From Effrenium voratum (taxonomy: Eukaryota; Sar; Dinophyceae; Suessiales; Symbiodiniaceae): a stretch of 64,000 bases of DNA. The notes beneath the pieces were generated by a model, which was not told the DNA's origin, searched no databases, and saw only the letters and a list, made by a program, of their open reading frames with translations. Positions 35,701-46,234 of this stretch are shown here, piece after piece; position 1 is the first letter of the stretch; the number at the start of each line of letters is the position of its first letter. The position numbers were made by a program, and so were the translations under genes. The stretch is from the NCBI GenBank assembly GCA_963377175.1, contig CAUJNA010000465.1, forward strand, positions 159,501-223,500, given 5' to 3'.

Positions 35701-37880
35701 AGTGTTCTGCTGCTCCGCTTCCTACGTTTGCTTGTCCTTCTCCTTCCTTTTGCTCGTTCTGCTCTTCGTCCCATCCTCGCTCCATTCTTTGTCTACTTCT
35801 TGCTTTGTCTTCTGTTATTTTGCACCTTGCACTGATTGGAGATAATCTGGTGACAGCGCCGGGATGACGGCCATCGTTTCAATCTTTGTAGCAAGAACTT
35901 GAACTTACTGACTCTGTGTTGCGCCTCCTGTGGTTGAAACTGAGGAGCCGATAGAGATACACGTCGGTCGCTCCCTTCAGGAAGAACCTCTGCAACGTGT
36001 CCTTGAAGTAGTTGACCATTTTCGGTTGGAGGCATGAGTCTGCTTTTGAGGCGAGATCCCCAACGCGCTGCTTCAACGGTTGTGAATGAGATCCAATCAT
36101 CAACCATTTCCTCATATCTGAACCAGCTGGCTTTTCCGTCAGGCGATGGTGGCTGCTTGGCGAGGCCACTTCTTGTCCTAAAAGCCGCCTTATTTCACAG
36201 CGCGTTCTGGAAACAGGCGGAAAGCCCATTGACATACAGTGTTTTTAGAAGTAAAGTCAGCGGGGTGCCCCTTAAGAGTTTGCAATGGTGAACCGTTCCC
36301 GAACCACAGCTCTGCAATGGGACCATATTTCGACGCTGATGCATCCCAGCCGCGCAAGAAACCAGCTGGCCAGCCAGCGAACTCCTACCATGCGCTTCTC
36401 CAGGTTTACTTGAGGCTGCCACTTGCTGCTGGCGATCTGTTCCTCCCTTCACAAGCGTCGCCGCCACGCACCTAAGCAGCCAACAGCCCCCCACCACACC
36501 AAGCGCAGGAACTCGGCACCCTTGAGCGAGTGTGTCACACAGCCGAACGCCATGCCCTCCTCTTCATTTCCCTGTGTTTCGTTTCCCTGCATCTCCGTTT
36601 GCCCCCTTGCCAATCCCTTCTTTTCCTTCCATGTCCTCAAATAAAAGCTCTGACGGAAATTGATCCCGCCAGCGTCGTCAGGTTTGATGGCTTTCGGCTC
36701 AACTCTTTGAGGTCGTGGACTAACCACCTTTATGAAGCTTTCCACGCCGGTTGCGTTGCTGGCTCTGGTTGTGCCGGCAGCTATTGTTGAGTTTAAGCGC
36801 AGTTGCGGAGCCTGCCACGGCGTCGGTGCGGAGATGTTGTTTCATCGCCAGGCATTCCGGTGATTCTGAGTGACGGGTTTAAGGTGCCGTTTGCCACTGT
36901 CTTAGAGTCTGAAGTCAGCTTTGCAACACGCTTGAAATGTTGCTGAACTGAGGAAAGTTTTCTTGACTGGCCCAGTTTTTCCGTGAAATGGCCCATGACA
37001 GATGTCAGCCAGGGCGTCAGCAATGTGGTGAACGAATAGCCTTGCACGTGGGGCCTTGAGGCAAGAACTTGCACAAGTTCCTGCTGGACACTCCACTCTG
37101 GCTTTTGCGCAAAATGAAGGCAAGATGTTGAAGCCTTCGCGTGGCTACTTTATGTTTTTCCTGGCAGTAGGCAGCCGTGGACGCACACGCTTGCTGGTTT
37201 GACTGGCACCAGGTGCCGGGGCCCCAAAAAACGGCTTGCCTGTCGGTAAGCGCGTAGATGCTGCTAAGGTCTGAACCAGCTCAAGCGTGCCTTGGCAAAA
37301 AGAAGTGTGAGTCACAAGAGCCTTGCAAGATTTCTGGGGTGACTGCAGGTGCTCGCCTTATCTGGGCATCCTTCGTGAGTTGGAAAGGACAGAGCGCCGT
37401 TGATGTTTCGCTGCCCGCAGACCGCTGTTTCTATAAGCCGTGCAAAGGGTAAGAAAAGGTTAGGTAATGTAAGGGTTACATAACGGTTATGTAAGGGCTA
37501 CTCACAGCGCGCGTGCCTGGCTGCTGCAGAGTTCAAGAGCCGCGGCGTGTTTCATCCGGCTGTGATCTGTTTTGGGAGTGAACTTGTGAACTGGTTTGGG
37601 GGTAGGAGAAGCTGCTGAAGCTGCTACTGCGTTTCGGGGGTAGGTTTATGGAAACTAATCGTACGCACAAGCGCACACACACACACTCACCTACGTACAT
37701 ACACAGGCACACCCACGCACACACACATGCCTACTTAATGCGTTCGCATCAAGGAGAAGTTCTAATGCGGGGCCAAGAAGAAAGAAACATCAGTTTAGTT
37801 TGAAATGGAGCGCAGAGACGGAAAAACAGTTGGTAACTTCACAAGTTAGCAAGCGAGCCAGTGTGTAAGTTAAAGTAAGT
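32800..37880. other. No clearly recognisable gene; minus-strand coding-like patches listed separately
   Basis: Outside the patches at 33.0-35.8 kb I see no motif. A small tract at 37,450-37,500 has repeated GGTTA/TAACG palindrome-like words. Confidence 0.4.
33040..35785 (-). pseudogene. Degenerate minus-strand reading frames of unknown family, possibly gag-like in part
   Basis: Several open minus-strand stretches follow one another in changing frames: 35,785-35,363, 35,347-35,105, 34,925-34,650, 34,487-34,106, 34,084-33,815 and 33,754-33,269. Reading down the minus strand there is a Lys/Glu/Arg-rich N-terminal part, a segment LIAQIFIIQNAFSDQQRERL that recalls the helical end of some retroelement gags, then a Lys/Gly-rich stretch (DGKGGGKDKGKS). 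No zinc knuckle, protease, integrase or RT motif was found. It may be a decayed retroelement, or exons of a host gene split by introns. I do not recognise it. Confidence 0.25.
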
Positions 37881-37884
37881 TGGT

Positions 37885-37991
37885 GCGGAGGAAGACTACT
37901 ACTGCGATTGCTACTGCTACTACCACTACTACTACTGCCACTGCTGCTGCTGCAACTTCTGCTACTGCTACTGCTACTGCTACTCCCACTC

Positions 37992-38036
<45 letters not shown>

Positions 38037-38065
38037 TACTATTACTACTACTGCTACTACTACCG

Positions 38066-38107
<42 letters not shown>

Positions 38108-38145
38108 TTACTACTACTACTACCACTACAACAACTACTACTTGA
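37885..38145. repeat. (CTA)n/(CTG)n trinucleotide microsatellite
   Basis: CTACTACTA units with interspersed CTG and CCA units. It is free of stops in two forward frames only because of composition. Confidence 0.97.
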
Positions 38146-38239
38146 GTTTTTTGCTGACCCGCGTTGATTTCCTTTGACCCCTCAGCCCCTGCTTAACAAA
38201 GCACAGACGCGGAACTACTTACACAGAAACCTGCTTACA

Positions 38240-38870
38240 CGCACACCTGGGACAAACATACACACACACATATGTATGTATGTGTGTATGTCTGTGTGTA
38301 TGCACGCATGCATGCATGCATGTATGTGTGTATGTATTTATCTATGTGGGCAGGTGCACGTGTGGCGTAAAAGAATGTGTGTCTGTGTGGTATGTTTGAT
38401 GCACGTGCATACACATACATACATACATACATACATACATACATCCTTACACTTACATACATACATACATACATACGTACACACACACACATTCATACAC
38501 ACATACATAAATACATACACACACACATACATACATACACACATACATACACACATACATACATACAGACCACGCAGACCATGCAGACCATACATACTTG
38601 CGTACACACACACACATACATACACACACATACGCGCAAACTCACACACCTAGCACACGCACATAGACGCACATACATACACACATTCACACATTCAAGC
38701 ATAGAAACCTACCTACCTACATACATACACACACACATACACACATACCTACGCACAGGCACAGACACACACACACACACACACACGCTTGCACACAAAC
38801 ACGCACGCAGAGACACGCATTCTTCCACACAAACACACACACACACGTACGTACCTCACCTGTCTATCTT
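38240..38870. repeat. CA and ACAT microsatellite
   Basis: ATGT-type units at about 38,270-38,340 change to ACAT-type units from about 38,405. CACA-rich runs continue to about 38,850. This is a second small strand switch of the ATGT motif in the window. Confidence 0.95.
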
Positions 38871-38871
38871 T

Positions 38872-39110
38872 CTTTTCCCGAAAGCATCGCGAAGGGTTCT
38901 TCTGTGCGGAGCCCTTGGGCCAAGTTGCGCAGAGCCAAGTTGCACAGAGTCAAGTTGCACAAAGCCAAGTTGCACAGACCTAAGTTGCACAGAGGCAAGC
39001 TGGCCAGAGCCAAGTTGCACCGAGCCAAGTTGCGCAGAGCCAAGCTGCACAGAGCCAAGTTGCGCAAAGCCAGGTGCACAGAGCCAAGCGCGTAGAGCCA
39101 AGCGCACTAT
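38872..39110 (-). repeat. 15-bp minisatellite module, copy 1 (inverted), with conserved flank
   Basis: The left edge (about 38,876-38,925) holds the conserved flank (CCCGAAAGCATCGCG, AAGGGTTCTTC, GCGGAGCCCTTGG). It is followed by about ten 15-bp GAGCCAAGTTGCACA-type units, which become degenerate by 39,110. The flank and unit are the reverse complement of the copies at 51.57 kb and 57.2 kb. Its units are more variable than in those copies. Confidence 0.9.
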
Positions 39111-39279
39111 CTATCTATTTAGCTCGCAATGGGGCCTCCACTCCTTTTCGCGATTTCTATTCCCCGCCGCACGCGCATGCTTTCTTGCATGCGCTCACGC
39201 CGTTCTGCATCTCCTTCATGTCCGTAAAACGGAAGGTCCTTCTAAAAGCCCTTTCGTATCATGTGAATGTGTATGCGGG
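39111..39279. other. Short unassigned spacer
   Basis: Ordinary mixed-composition sequence between the minisatellite and the GATA/GA-rich tract. No motif was seen. Confidence 0.5.
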
Positions 39280-39534
39280 TAGGAAGGATAAATACGTGGA
39301 TAGGTAAATAGGTAGACAGACCGATAAGTAGATCTCAGACAGAGGTAGGCAGCTTGACATGTAGAAATTGAGAAGATGAGATAGCTAGCCGGCGAGCTAG
39401 CGATGCTAGCTTGCTACATAGATTTAAAGATCGGTGGATAGATAGAAAGGGAGAGAGAGAGAGAGAGAGAGAGATGGGTAGCTAGATAGACACACACACG
39501 GGTAGATACTTAGATGGATAGACAAGCCGATCAG

Positions 39535-39570
<36 letters not shown>
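39280..39570. repeat. GATA/GA-rich microsatellite DNA (5' flank of the copia element)
   Basis: TAGATAGGTAGA-type units and two GA dinucleotide runs (39,450-39,472 and 39,538-39,570). The second run ends exactly where the LTR begins. Similar DNA resumes after the 3' LTR. Confidence 0.9.
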
Positions 39571-39572
<2 letters not shown>

Positions 39573-39716
39573 TCAGAGCACGCGCGGTGTTGTACTACAT
39601 AGCTTGTGCATGACCGCAGGCCTTGAGCTTTACTACATTGCGAGCCCATGAGAAACAGGAGTTGCGCAGACTACAGGTTTGTTTGTGTTAACACCATTAC
39701 AACACTTGCACTTGTA
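39571..39716 (+). repeat. 5' LTR (146 bp)
   Basis: Starts TGTCAGAG and ends ACTTGTA. It matches 46,073-46,218 at 139 of 146 positions by my count; six of the seven differences are transitions. The LTR is short for copia. Confidence 0.93.
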
Positions 39717-39719
39717 GCG

Positions 39720-39731
39720 TGGTAGCGGAGC
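39720..39731 (+). promoter_or_regulatory. Primer binding site, initiator-tRNA-Met-like
   Basis: TGGTAGCGGAGC lies 3 bp after the LTR. It resembles the TGGTATCAGAGC site of plant copia elements, which pairs with the 3' end of initiator tRNA-Met. Pairing with this organism's own tRNA is inferred. Confidence 0.7.
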
Positions 39732-39803
39732 TGAGATCCTAAACATAGGCAGCTCCAGTATTCAGCAATAAGTGCAACAACTGCAACAGCAACCGCGTGC
39801 GAC

Positions 39804-40840
39804 ATGTCAGGAGAAGCAGCATCAGCTTCAGCGCAAAAACCAACAGGAACAGAGAACGGGCCAACAGCAGAAACAGTAGGAGCCACGACTATGGGGGCAG
39901 GAACAGAGCAAGACAACGACGTTCAGAGACTACACAAATACAATGTGCCACCACCTTTCTTCACAGTGTGAAGAATGGCTGTCCAAGCTACAAGCATATC
40001 TTGGATTCAGAGACCGAGACTTCGACCAGCGCTACAACTGGCACAAGTAGCTGCACGACGTGGAGGATGCCGACATCAGAGCGCACATTCGCGACCCTAC
40101 ACAAGCAAGCAAAGCAGCAGACCTCGCCAGAGACCTACACTACATCCTCATCAACATATGTCAGGGAGCAGCAGCTACAGTAGTAAGGCAACACCGCTAC
40201 ATCGCAACTGGATGTGAAACACTACAACTCCTGCGCAACAGGTTCAGCCTGCCAGTAGGAACACGAAGCGTTGGCTGCCTCACCAAACTACTGGAACGCA
40301 CATTCAATAAGCGCAGTTTGAAGAGCAAGTCCTACAATGGGACTACGACATCAACCGCTACGAGAAAGACAACGGCGCAGCACTACCAGATGGAGTAAAG
40401 ATTGCAATACTACTCAACAAAACCAAAGGAGCGCTGCAACAACATCTCCAACTGCGAGCTGGACAGATAACGAACTACAGCGAGATCAGAGCAGTCATCC
40501 TGGACTACTACAAGACGATCTCTCCTTTCTCAAGAGCGACTTCAGCTGTAGGCACAAACCACAATGTGCACCACTGGACGTTGACAACATTTGGAGGAAA
40601 GGAAGAAACTACAAAGGCAAAGGAAAAGGCAAAGGCCGCTACAAAGGAAGCAAAGGCAAAGGCAAACACAGGAGCAAAGGACACTACAAGGGACTTGACA
40701 AAGGCAACAAAGGAAGCTACAACAAAGGAGGACACAACAAGAGCAAAGGAAAAGGCTACGCAGGACCCAAAGACTATGGATCAAGCAAAGGCCACAAAGG
40801 CCAAGGAAACTACAGCAAAGGAAAAAGAAGCAACAACTAA
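39804..40840 (+). pseudogene. gag: copia gag (capsid region and basic tail), frameshifted
   Basis: ATG 39,804 opens MSGEAASASAQKPTG in the third frame up to KYNVPPPFF. The first frame from 39,961 continues CEEWLSKLQAYLGFRDRDFD, has a TAG at 40,048-40,050, then EDADIRAHIRDP and LARDLHYILINICQGAAA. The third frame from 40,311 gives AQFEEQVLQWDYDINRYEKD, LPDGVKIAILLNKTKG and QQHLQLRAGQITNYSEIR, the classic end of a copia-type gag (Retrotran_gag/UBN2). A Lys/Gly repeat tail (KGKGKGKGRYKGSKGKGK) follows in the second frame to 40,840. Gag would form the virus-like particle core. Three frame changes and one stop are visible. Confidence 0.85.
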
Positions 40841-41064
40841 TGACGTGCCACCGATGTGGCAAGCCCGGCCATTGGGCTCAGGACTGCAGAGTGCCTGTGT
40901 GGCAAGAAGAACCACATCCACCACACCAAGAACAAGCAGATCAGGACAGCAATGATGAACTACCCCAGGGTCTGAACAACGCTTGGGACTGGTACTACGA
41001 AGGAGAAGAAGGACATGGACACGAGGTGAACTACATGGAGGAGTTGGAACGACTGCGACTCTGA
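40840..41064 (+). pseudogene. gag: gag nucleocapsid zinc knuckle
   Basis: First frame: CHRCGKPGHWAQDC is a perfect CX2CX4HX4C knuckle near the start, at about 40,843-40,884, followed by an acidic and Trp/Tyr-containing stretch. The knuckle binds element RNA. It stays intact although the frame differs from that of the basic tail just upstream, which overlaps by one base. Confidence 0.9.
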
Positions 41065-41735
41065 CAACAGCTGGGATTGGAATGACAACAGCTACGAAGA
41101 CACAGCAAGCTACATTGGTGGCATCAACGTGTCACACCTCACCATCAAACAATCAAAGTCACTACCACACAAGCACACTACTTGGAAAGAAGGCATCACT
41201 CACAACATCATGGAACGACCACAGTGAAAGCTTTCAACAATTCCTCCAGGAGGACGCAACACAACTACACTTCGACATAGCAGCAGCGACGCAAAAGCAA
41301 ATAAACAAGAAGATTGAGGACCCCTTCACACACTACATCATGTACTCCAACTTCAAGTCATACCACCACCTGCTGATCGACCCAGGAGCATCTACGCATG
41401 TTTGCCCAAAGGACTACGCACCAGATCGACCACTACAACCTTGCGGAGAACCAGTTCCACAACTACGGTTACCAACAAGAAGATCCCTGCCTACAGCATC
41501 AAGTATGTTCCCTACAAGCAGGACAACTTCAGGACCATGATACCCTACTACGGTTGCGATGTGAAGTATCCTATCCTCAGTGCATCAAGACTACGTGATA
41601 GAGGATATGGACTCGACATTTCAATCCACGACACTGCACCATCACACATGGACAACAACAAGCGCCAACGAGCAGCAAAGGTCGGCGCCCCTACAGGATT
41701 CGACATCTACCCAAAGACTACGCTATTGCTGTGAT
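41060..41735 (+). pseudogene. pol: copia aspartic protease
   Basis: Third frame: HHLLIDPGASTHVCPKDYAP. The catalytic D-S/T-G motif is D-P-G (Asp codon 41,379-41,381), so the active-site Ser/Thr is replaced by Pro. The rest of the domain is in the second frame (about 41,475-41,734): TNKKIPAYSIKYVPYKQDNF, then YPILSASRLRDRGYGLDIS. The protease would cut Gag-Pol. Motif change and frameshift make this copy inactive. Confidence 0.8.
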
Positions 41736-42200
41736 TCAACGCACAGAGGAAACAAAACAACAACAAGAACAAACTGCACCACTAACACACACGGACCAAG
41801 GATTGCGACAGATCCTTGGTGGGAACACTGACCACTGGAAACTTGATGGTGGCTACGCCATCAGAGTCCACAAACGACCACGCAAAGCACTTTTGAAACC
41901 ACACAACAGCGGCTGCCCAGTACCAGAAGAAGAACTAGATGATTGGCGACTAACCATCATCAACAGACAAGGGCAGAACATTGGAAAAGACACCACATAT
42001 CACTCAGAACTACACTGTTCTCTTCAACCGATGGACCAGGACATCTACCAATCAACACACTCGAACCTCACAGAGCTACAATCTTTCACAACGCAAAGAT
42101 GACTGGACAGTCATGGGCAACGCACCACTACCATTTCAATGGAAAGGAACAACAAGGTTCACCATGAAAGAAAGACTACGAGTACATTGAGGAGAACCAC
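41731..42200 (+). pseudogene. pol: pol region between protease and integrase
   Basis: First frame: a Gln-rich stretch, then GYAIRVHKRPRKALLKPHNS and PEEELDDWRLTII. This block lies before the integrase zinc finger in this element family as I remember it. The frame ends at 42,100-42,102 and fragments continue in the other frames (TGQSWATHHYHF near 42,105). I infer no enzymatic role. Confidence 0.6.
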
Positions 42201-42279
42201 GGCGAGGAGCAACAACACGAACACCATGAAGCACACAGAGCAAGAGGACTACGACAACCACAGCAACCAACTCCACAAC

Positions 42280-43092
42280 AAATAGCAGAACACAACTTGA
42301 CACACTTACCATACAGAAATTGGTGCCCACTTTGCGTGCAAGGCAAGGGACGCCAAGGCAACTACAAGAAACCGCAATCACGACAACCCGTCATTCAAGT
42401 AGACTTTGCCTACATCAAATCACAACAAGACCCAAAGACCATACCAGTCTTAACAGCAGTTGATGTTACTACACAACTGTGTATGGCGGTAATGGTTCCG
42501 GATAAACCACCAATGATGGGCTACATGGTCAACAGCCTACAAGCATTCATCTTTGAGCGCGGAAGAGCACAAGGCATATTACAAAGCGACAACGAGGAGA
42601 CACTCAACGCACTTCTAAAAAGCCACAGCAGCCAAAGTTGGCTCAATGACTCTTCGACATGCACCCTCCTACAGCAGCAACAGTCAAGGAAGCGTTGAAC
42701 GACTACATCGAACACTCCTCGGACAAAAACGTGTTGTCAAAGCACAAGTTGAAAGCAACTTCAGCACGACAATGTCCACAAAGCACTGTCTACTACCTTG
42801 GATAGCACGACACGCAGCATGGACGGTAAGTCGCTACGTCATCCACTCCGACGGCTACACAAGCTTCGAACGCCACTGGGGAAGAAACTACGAGCGAGCG
42901 ATTTGCGAACTTGGCGAAACACTACTTTGCCTTGCGCCGCAACACAATAGACTTCCGAAAGCAGACCTACAAATGCAGAAATGCATTTGGCTCGGAAAAG
43001 TTTCCGAAACCGGAGAAAACTACGTCGCAACAGAAACAGGCGTACAAAAAGTACGAACAGCACAACCCGACGTCAAGTACGACCTCGCATGA
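42280..43092 (+). pseudogene. pol: copia integrase, frameshifted between the catalytic residues
   Basis: Third frame: MTHLPYRNWCPLC (zinc-binding H and CPLC), PVIQVDFAYI with the first catalytic Asp at 42,402-42,404, and ILQSDNEET with the second Asp at 42,588-42,590, 62 residues on. First frame from about 42,650: RHAPSYSSNSQGSVERLHRT with the catalytic Glu at 42,697-42,699, about 36 residues after the second Asp. This fits the DD35E pattern of integrases. The C-terminal part (KCIWLGKVSETGENYVAT) runs to a TGA at 43,090-43,092. All three acidic residues are preserved despite the frameshift at about 42,640. Confidence 0.9.
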
Positions 43093-43380
43093 CTAAACAA
43101 AGCTTCCGGCACACCTCGGGCGCATTGGGCGCCACGACGGAACACGTACAACCCGTCATTCGCAACACTGTTGGACACGCAACTCCAATCGTCAGCCGAC
43201 AAACGCTACGACGCATGCATGACTCTGGAAGAAGTAATGCAACCGACCAAAGCGCAAAAGACCTCAAAGGGACACAATCAGATCAACGGAAGAAGCAACC
43301 AAAGAACCGCAACCACTACGACAAAGAATATTACGACGAAGCACAACCACTGGAAGGAATGAAACACTAATCAAACCAAA
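43093..43380 (+). pseudogene. pol: pol linker between integrase and reverse transcriptase
   Basis: Polar, charged frames (for example SADKRYDACMTLEEVMQPTK in the third... frame set around 43,190-43,250) without enzyme motifs. The position corresponds to the variable linker of copia polyproteins. Confidence 0.5.
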
Positions 43381-43990
43381 TGAAACTACATGACGTCTAC
43401 GGCGAAGTAGATGCGTCTACAGTCGACAACAACGTCATCAAAGATTCAATTCCTACAAGATGGGCCCACAGAAAGAAAGCGTACGAGGTAGGATCGTCGC
43501 AACAGGCTACACCGGGCAGATCGAGGACGAAGACTCCGTCTACGCCTCTACACCATGTTACGACGCTACGGACACTTCTCGCACTACAAATGTCACGGCC
43601 AAACTGGATCGCGCGACTAGGCGACGTCTCTACGGCATTTCTACACGCACCCATCGCAAAAGACCACGGCGACAAACATCGCTACGTCTACCTTTGGCCG
43701 CCTAAAGAACTTTGCCCGCTACAGAACAAACTATGACGGCTAAAGAAAGCCATGTATGGACTACGCATCTAAAGCATCGCAGGACTACCTGGCTCAAGTA
43801 CTACAAAAGCTCAGCTTTGTGACTTTAGACTAAAGTCAGAGCCCAACGTCTACACCAATGCAACTCGCGACTGCTACATCACGGTCTACGTGGACGACCT
43901 GTTGGCGCGCGCACTGTCAACTCCATCTTCGAGGCCATCTAGAAGCAGGTACTGCTCAAGCACATTCAGGACTCCTACGTCGGCAACATG
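43380..43990 (+). pseudogene. pol: copia reverse transcriptase (YVDD intact)
   Basis: Third frame, 43,380-43,480: KLHDVYGEVDASTVDNNVIK and SIPTRWAHRKK. Second frame, about 43,480-43,555: VRGRIVATGYTGQIEDEDSV and YASTP. Third frame, about 43,565-43,736: NWIARLGDVSTAFLHAPI (RT motif A) and YVYLWPPKEL. Then LKKAMYGLR near 43,740, SEPNVYTNATRDCYITVYVD and the YVDD box at 43,887-43,898. Stops at 43,734-43,736 and in the 43,770 region, plus frame changes, block translation. Confidence 0.9.
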
Positions 43991-44715
43991 GTCGAGGAGA
44001 CTGGAATGACCAACTGCAACACGCTGACCGCTCCAGGATTCGCCCACTACAAACCAACAATAGAGGATGAAGCGCTACTCGACCACGAACAACACAAAAG
44101 GTACAGAAGAATTGTTGGTAAACTTCAACGGGTAGCATACACAAGACCAGACATTGCCTACGCAACAAAAGAACTAGCACGAGACCTCACAGCGCCTACA
44201 GAACTTTCACAAAAGAGAGTCAAGCACCTACTACGCTACTTGCACGGCGCCAAACACTGCGAATTTACCACTGAACCAACAACGACCCTAAGAGCAAACA
44301 CCAACAACATCCTGGATCTCGACGTTCATGTCGATGCTGCCTGAGCCAAATGCCCTACTACCAGGAAATCAACTTCAGGTTTCAACATCATCTTTCTTGA
44401 AACAACAGTTGCATTTGGCAGCAAAACATAAGCTACAATACACTCAGTTCAGCAGAATCAGAGCTCTACGCAATTTGCACAGGACTTAACCTACGCATTC
44501 ACACAGACTCCACAGCAGGCAAGAGCATTGCTACACGACAAGGCACAAGCAAACGAGCAAAAGACATCGACCTCAAAGTCCGCTACACACAAGACCTCAT
44601 CAAACACGACATCATTAGAACCCTCAAGATCAACACACTGCACAACAGCGCAGACTTGTTTACCAAATACATCAGCAAGGAAACACTACACAGGTTTAGC
44701 ACTACGAACGACCAG
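43970..44715 (+). pseudogene. pol: copia RT connection and RNase H
   Basis: Second frame, 43,988-44,344: ETGMTNCNTLTAPGF, YRRIVGKLQRVAYTRPDIAY, KELARDLTAPTELSQKRVKH, LRYLHGAKH, and DLDVHVDAA with an RNase H Asp, then a TGA. After it come TRKSTSGFNIIFLETTVAFG, SSAESELYAICTG (the acidic motif), LRIHTDSTAGKSIATRQGTS and KINTLHNSADLFTKYISKET, close to the usual end of copia pol. Frames change at least twice. It degrades the RNA strand during cDNA synthesis in active relatives. Confidence 0.9.
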
Positions 44716-44724
44716 CGCAACTGT

Positions 44725-44753
44725 TTCGCAGCAACAGCAACAGCAACAACAGC

Positions 44754-44784
<31 letters not shown>

Positions 44785-44860
44785 GCAACAGCCACAGCGA
44801 CAGCGACAGCAACAGCAACAGCAACAACAACAACAACAACAACAAGAAACAACAACCACT
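44725..44860. repeat. CAA/CAG trinucleotide tract at the end of pol
   Basis: AACAACAGC-type units over about 120 bp inside the element, immediately after the last RNase H block. Depending on frame they encode poly-Gln, poly-Thr/Ala or poly-Asn. Confidence 0.95.
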
Positions 44861-45040
44861 TCAAACATTTTGTATGTAGCAGCTACATGTAACATGACAC
44901 TTCTGGTATCTAAGTAACAGTAACTACATGTAATGTCACTTGCACTTTTGGCGGCATGTTGGCGGCTTCAGCCAACATTACATGTCTGTTTGTTTTACAT
45001 GTCTGCCCGCTTCCTGTGAGCAACTACAGGCTCGCTTTAG

Positions 45041-45822
45041 GTGCCTCATTTCATTGCAGCTTTAGGACTACAGCCATTCGCTGAGGACGAGGTTGACATG
45101 GCGTCAGCTGAACTACTACCAGTTCACAACTTCACCCAACTACACGCGCGCCACGACATCCAACTACAGACCACACCACTGCCATTCAGCGCACACCTAC
45201 AGGATGTCTACAACTCCAACGAATTCAACCTACACATCGACCATCCGACTCCCGCGCTGCCCACAACACCACAACACACCAAATTCTACATCCCCCTGAC
45301 GATTGAAACTACTGCTTTCTCACTGCAGGACAGGATGATGACACTACAGTCAGTCTTTTCTACACCACGGCCACTTCAGAACCAGCAACACGCTTTTTGC
45401 CACTACACTCACTACCGGGCAAGCTACATCAGCCGGCGCACGACCGACTACAACTACTGCGTTTGGCAGCTGATGCCCATTTGTGGCATTACTACAGCTT
45501 GACCGAACTCCGCACATCCACCAACCATGTCAATGACTACATTCTTGTCACCATTTCACTTCCCACAGACTACGTCCAACAACTACTCCAAGACAACAAC
45601 TTGGACTTCTTCGTGCGTGGTAGCTCCACTTCACTCCCAAGCCACTACACACTTCGCTTGCCCCACTACCAGCGAGCCGCCTTGATCAACTTCAACTTCA
45701 ACAACTTCACCCTTCACTACACCCAGTCCAACGGCCACATTTGGGTTTGCCACCTACTCCTCAAAACAACTACTCCACCTTTACAGCCTACACCCCAACG
45801 ACACCACAGCACGACGACCTGA
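45041..45822 (+). CDS. Open region after pol in the copia element (extra ORF, function unknown)
   Basis: Two overlapping frames span the interval between pol and the 3' LTR. One runs 45,041-45,502 (153 codons, with an alternative start MASAELLPVHNF at 45,098). The other runs to 45,822, with its open part from about 45,397. A single frameshift near 45,450 would join them into a protein of about 240-260 residues, rich in His, Thr, Gln, Tyr and Leu. Base composition is the same A/C-rich, T-poor type as gag-pol, which supports a shared coding history. I see no signal peptide, transmembrane segment or known motif, so an envelope-like role is not supported. Non-coding internal DNA with biased composition is the alternative. 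Confidence 0.4.
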
Positions 45823-46060
45823 ACTAGATGCGGGAGCCTGCCACGACCGGTCTCAAAGACACTACTGGCGCAACAACCCCTAGGCCTACATGAGGCGCTA
45901 CAAACAACAGGCACCTCCTCACGAACTCCGTTCAGTCGGACTACATCAGGGACTGAACCCTGAACAGCGCGAGCTGCTGAAGACTAACACCTGTTTTCCC
46001 TTTTCACTACGGTAGCATGGGTATATGCGTTCCAGTTGAAAGATACTACATGACCTTTTA

Positions 46061-46072
46061 ACTGAGGGGCGC
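46061..46072 (+). promoter_or_regulatory. Putative polypurine tract
   Basis: ACTGAGGGGCGC directly precedes the 3' LTR. The GAGGGG core is at the place where plus-strand DNA synthesis is primed in LTR elements. It is short and imperfect. Confidence 0.5.
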
Positions 46073-46218
46073 TGTCAGAGCACATGCAGTGTTGTACTAC
46101 ATAGCTTGTACATGACCGCAGGCCTTGAGCTTTACTACATTGCGAGCCCATGGGAAACAGGAGTTGCGCAGACTACAGGTTGGTTTGTGTTAACACCATT
46201 ACAACACTTGCGCTTGTA
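46073..46218 (+). repeat. 3' LTR (146 bp)
   Basis: Begins TGTCAGAG and ends GCTTGTA. It has the same length as the 5' LTR with seven substitutions, so the insertion is not recent. Confidence 0.93.
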
Positions 46219-46234
46219 GTAAACAGCAGTCTGA

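Larger units (their letters stand above)
39571..46218 (+). mobile_element. Full-length Ty1/copia LTR retrotransposon, frameshifted
   Basis: 6,648 bp bounded by two 146-bp direct repeats, with a primer binding site after the 5' LTR and a purine tract before the 3' LTR. Internal order is gag with a CCHC knuckle, protease, integrase, RT, RNase H (copia order), then an extra open region. Every domain is recognisable, but the frame changes repeatedly, so the copy is inactive. The internal + strand is strikingly rich in A and C and poor in T. No target-site duplication is visible: GAGAG precedes the 5' LTR and GTAAAC follows the 3' LTR. This may reflect decay or recombination between elements. Its domains differ from those of the relic at 1-6.2 kb, so two copia lineages are present. 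Confidence 0.95.

Noticed and set aside
37880..38177. Leu- or Thr/Ala-rich 89-95-codon frames
   Set aside because: They are translations of the CTA microsatellite.
45041..45822. Envelope protein for the copia element
   Set aside because: No signal peptide, transmembrane helix or cysteine pattern is visible. It is kept only as an open region of unknown function.
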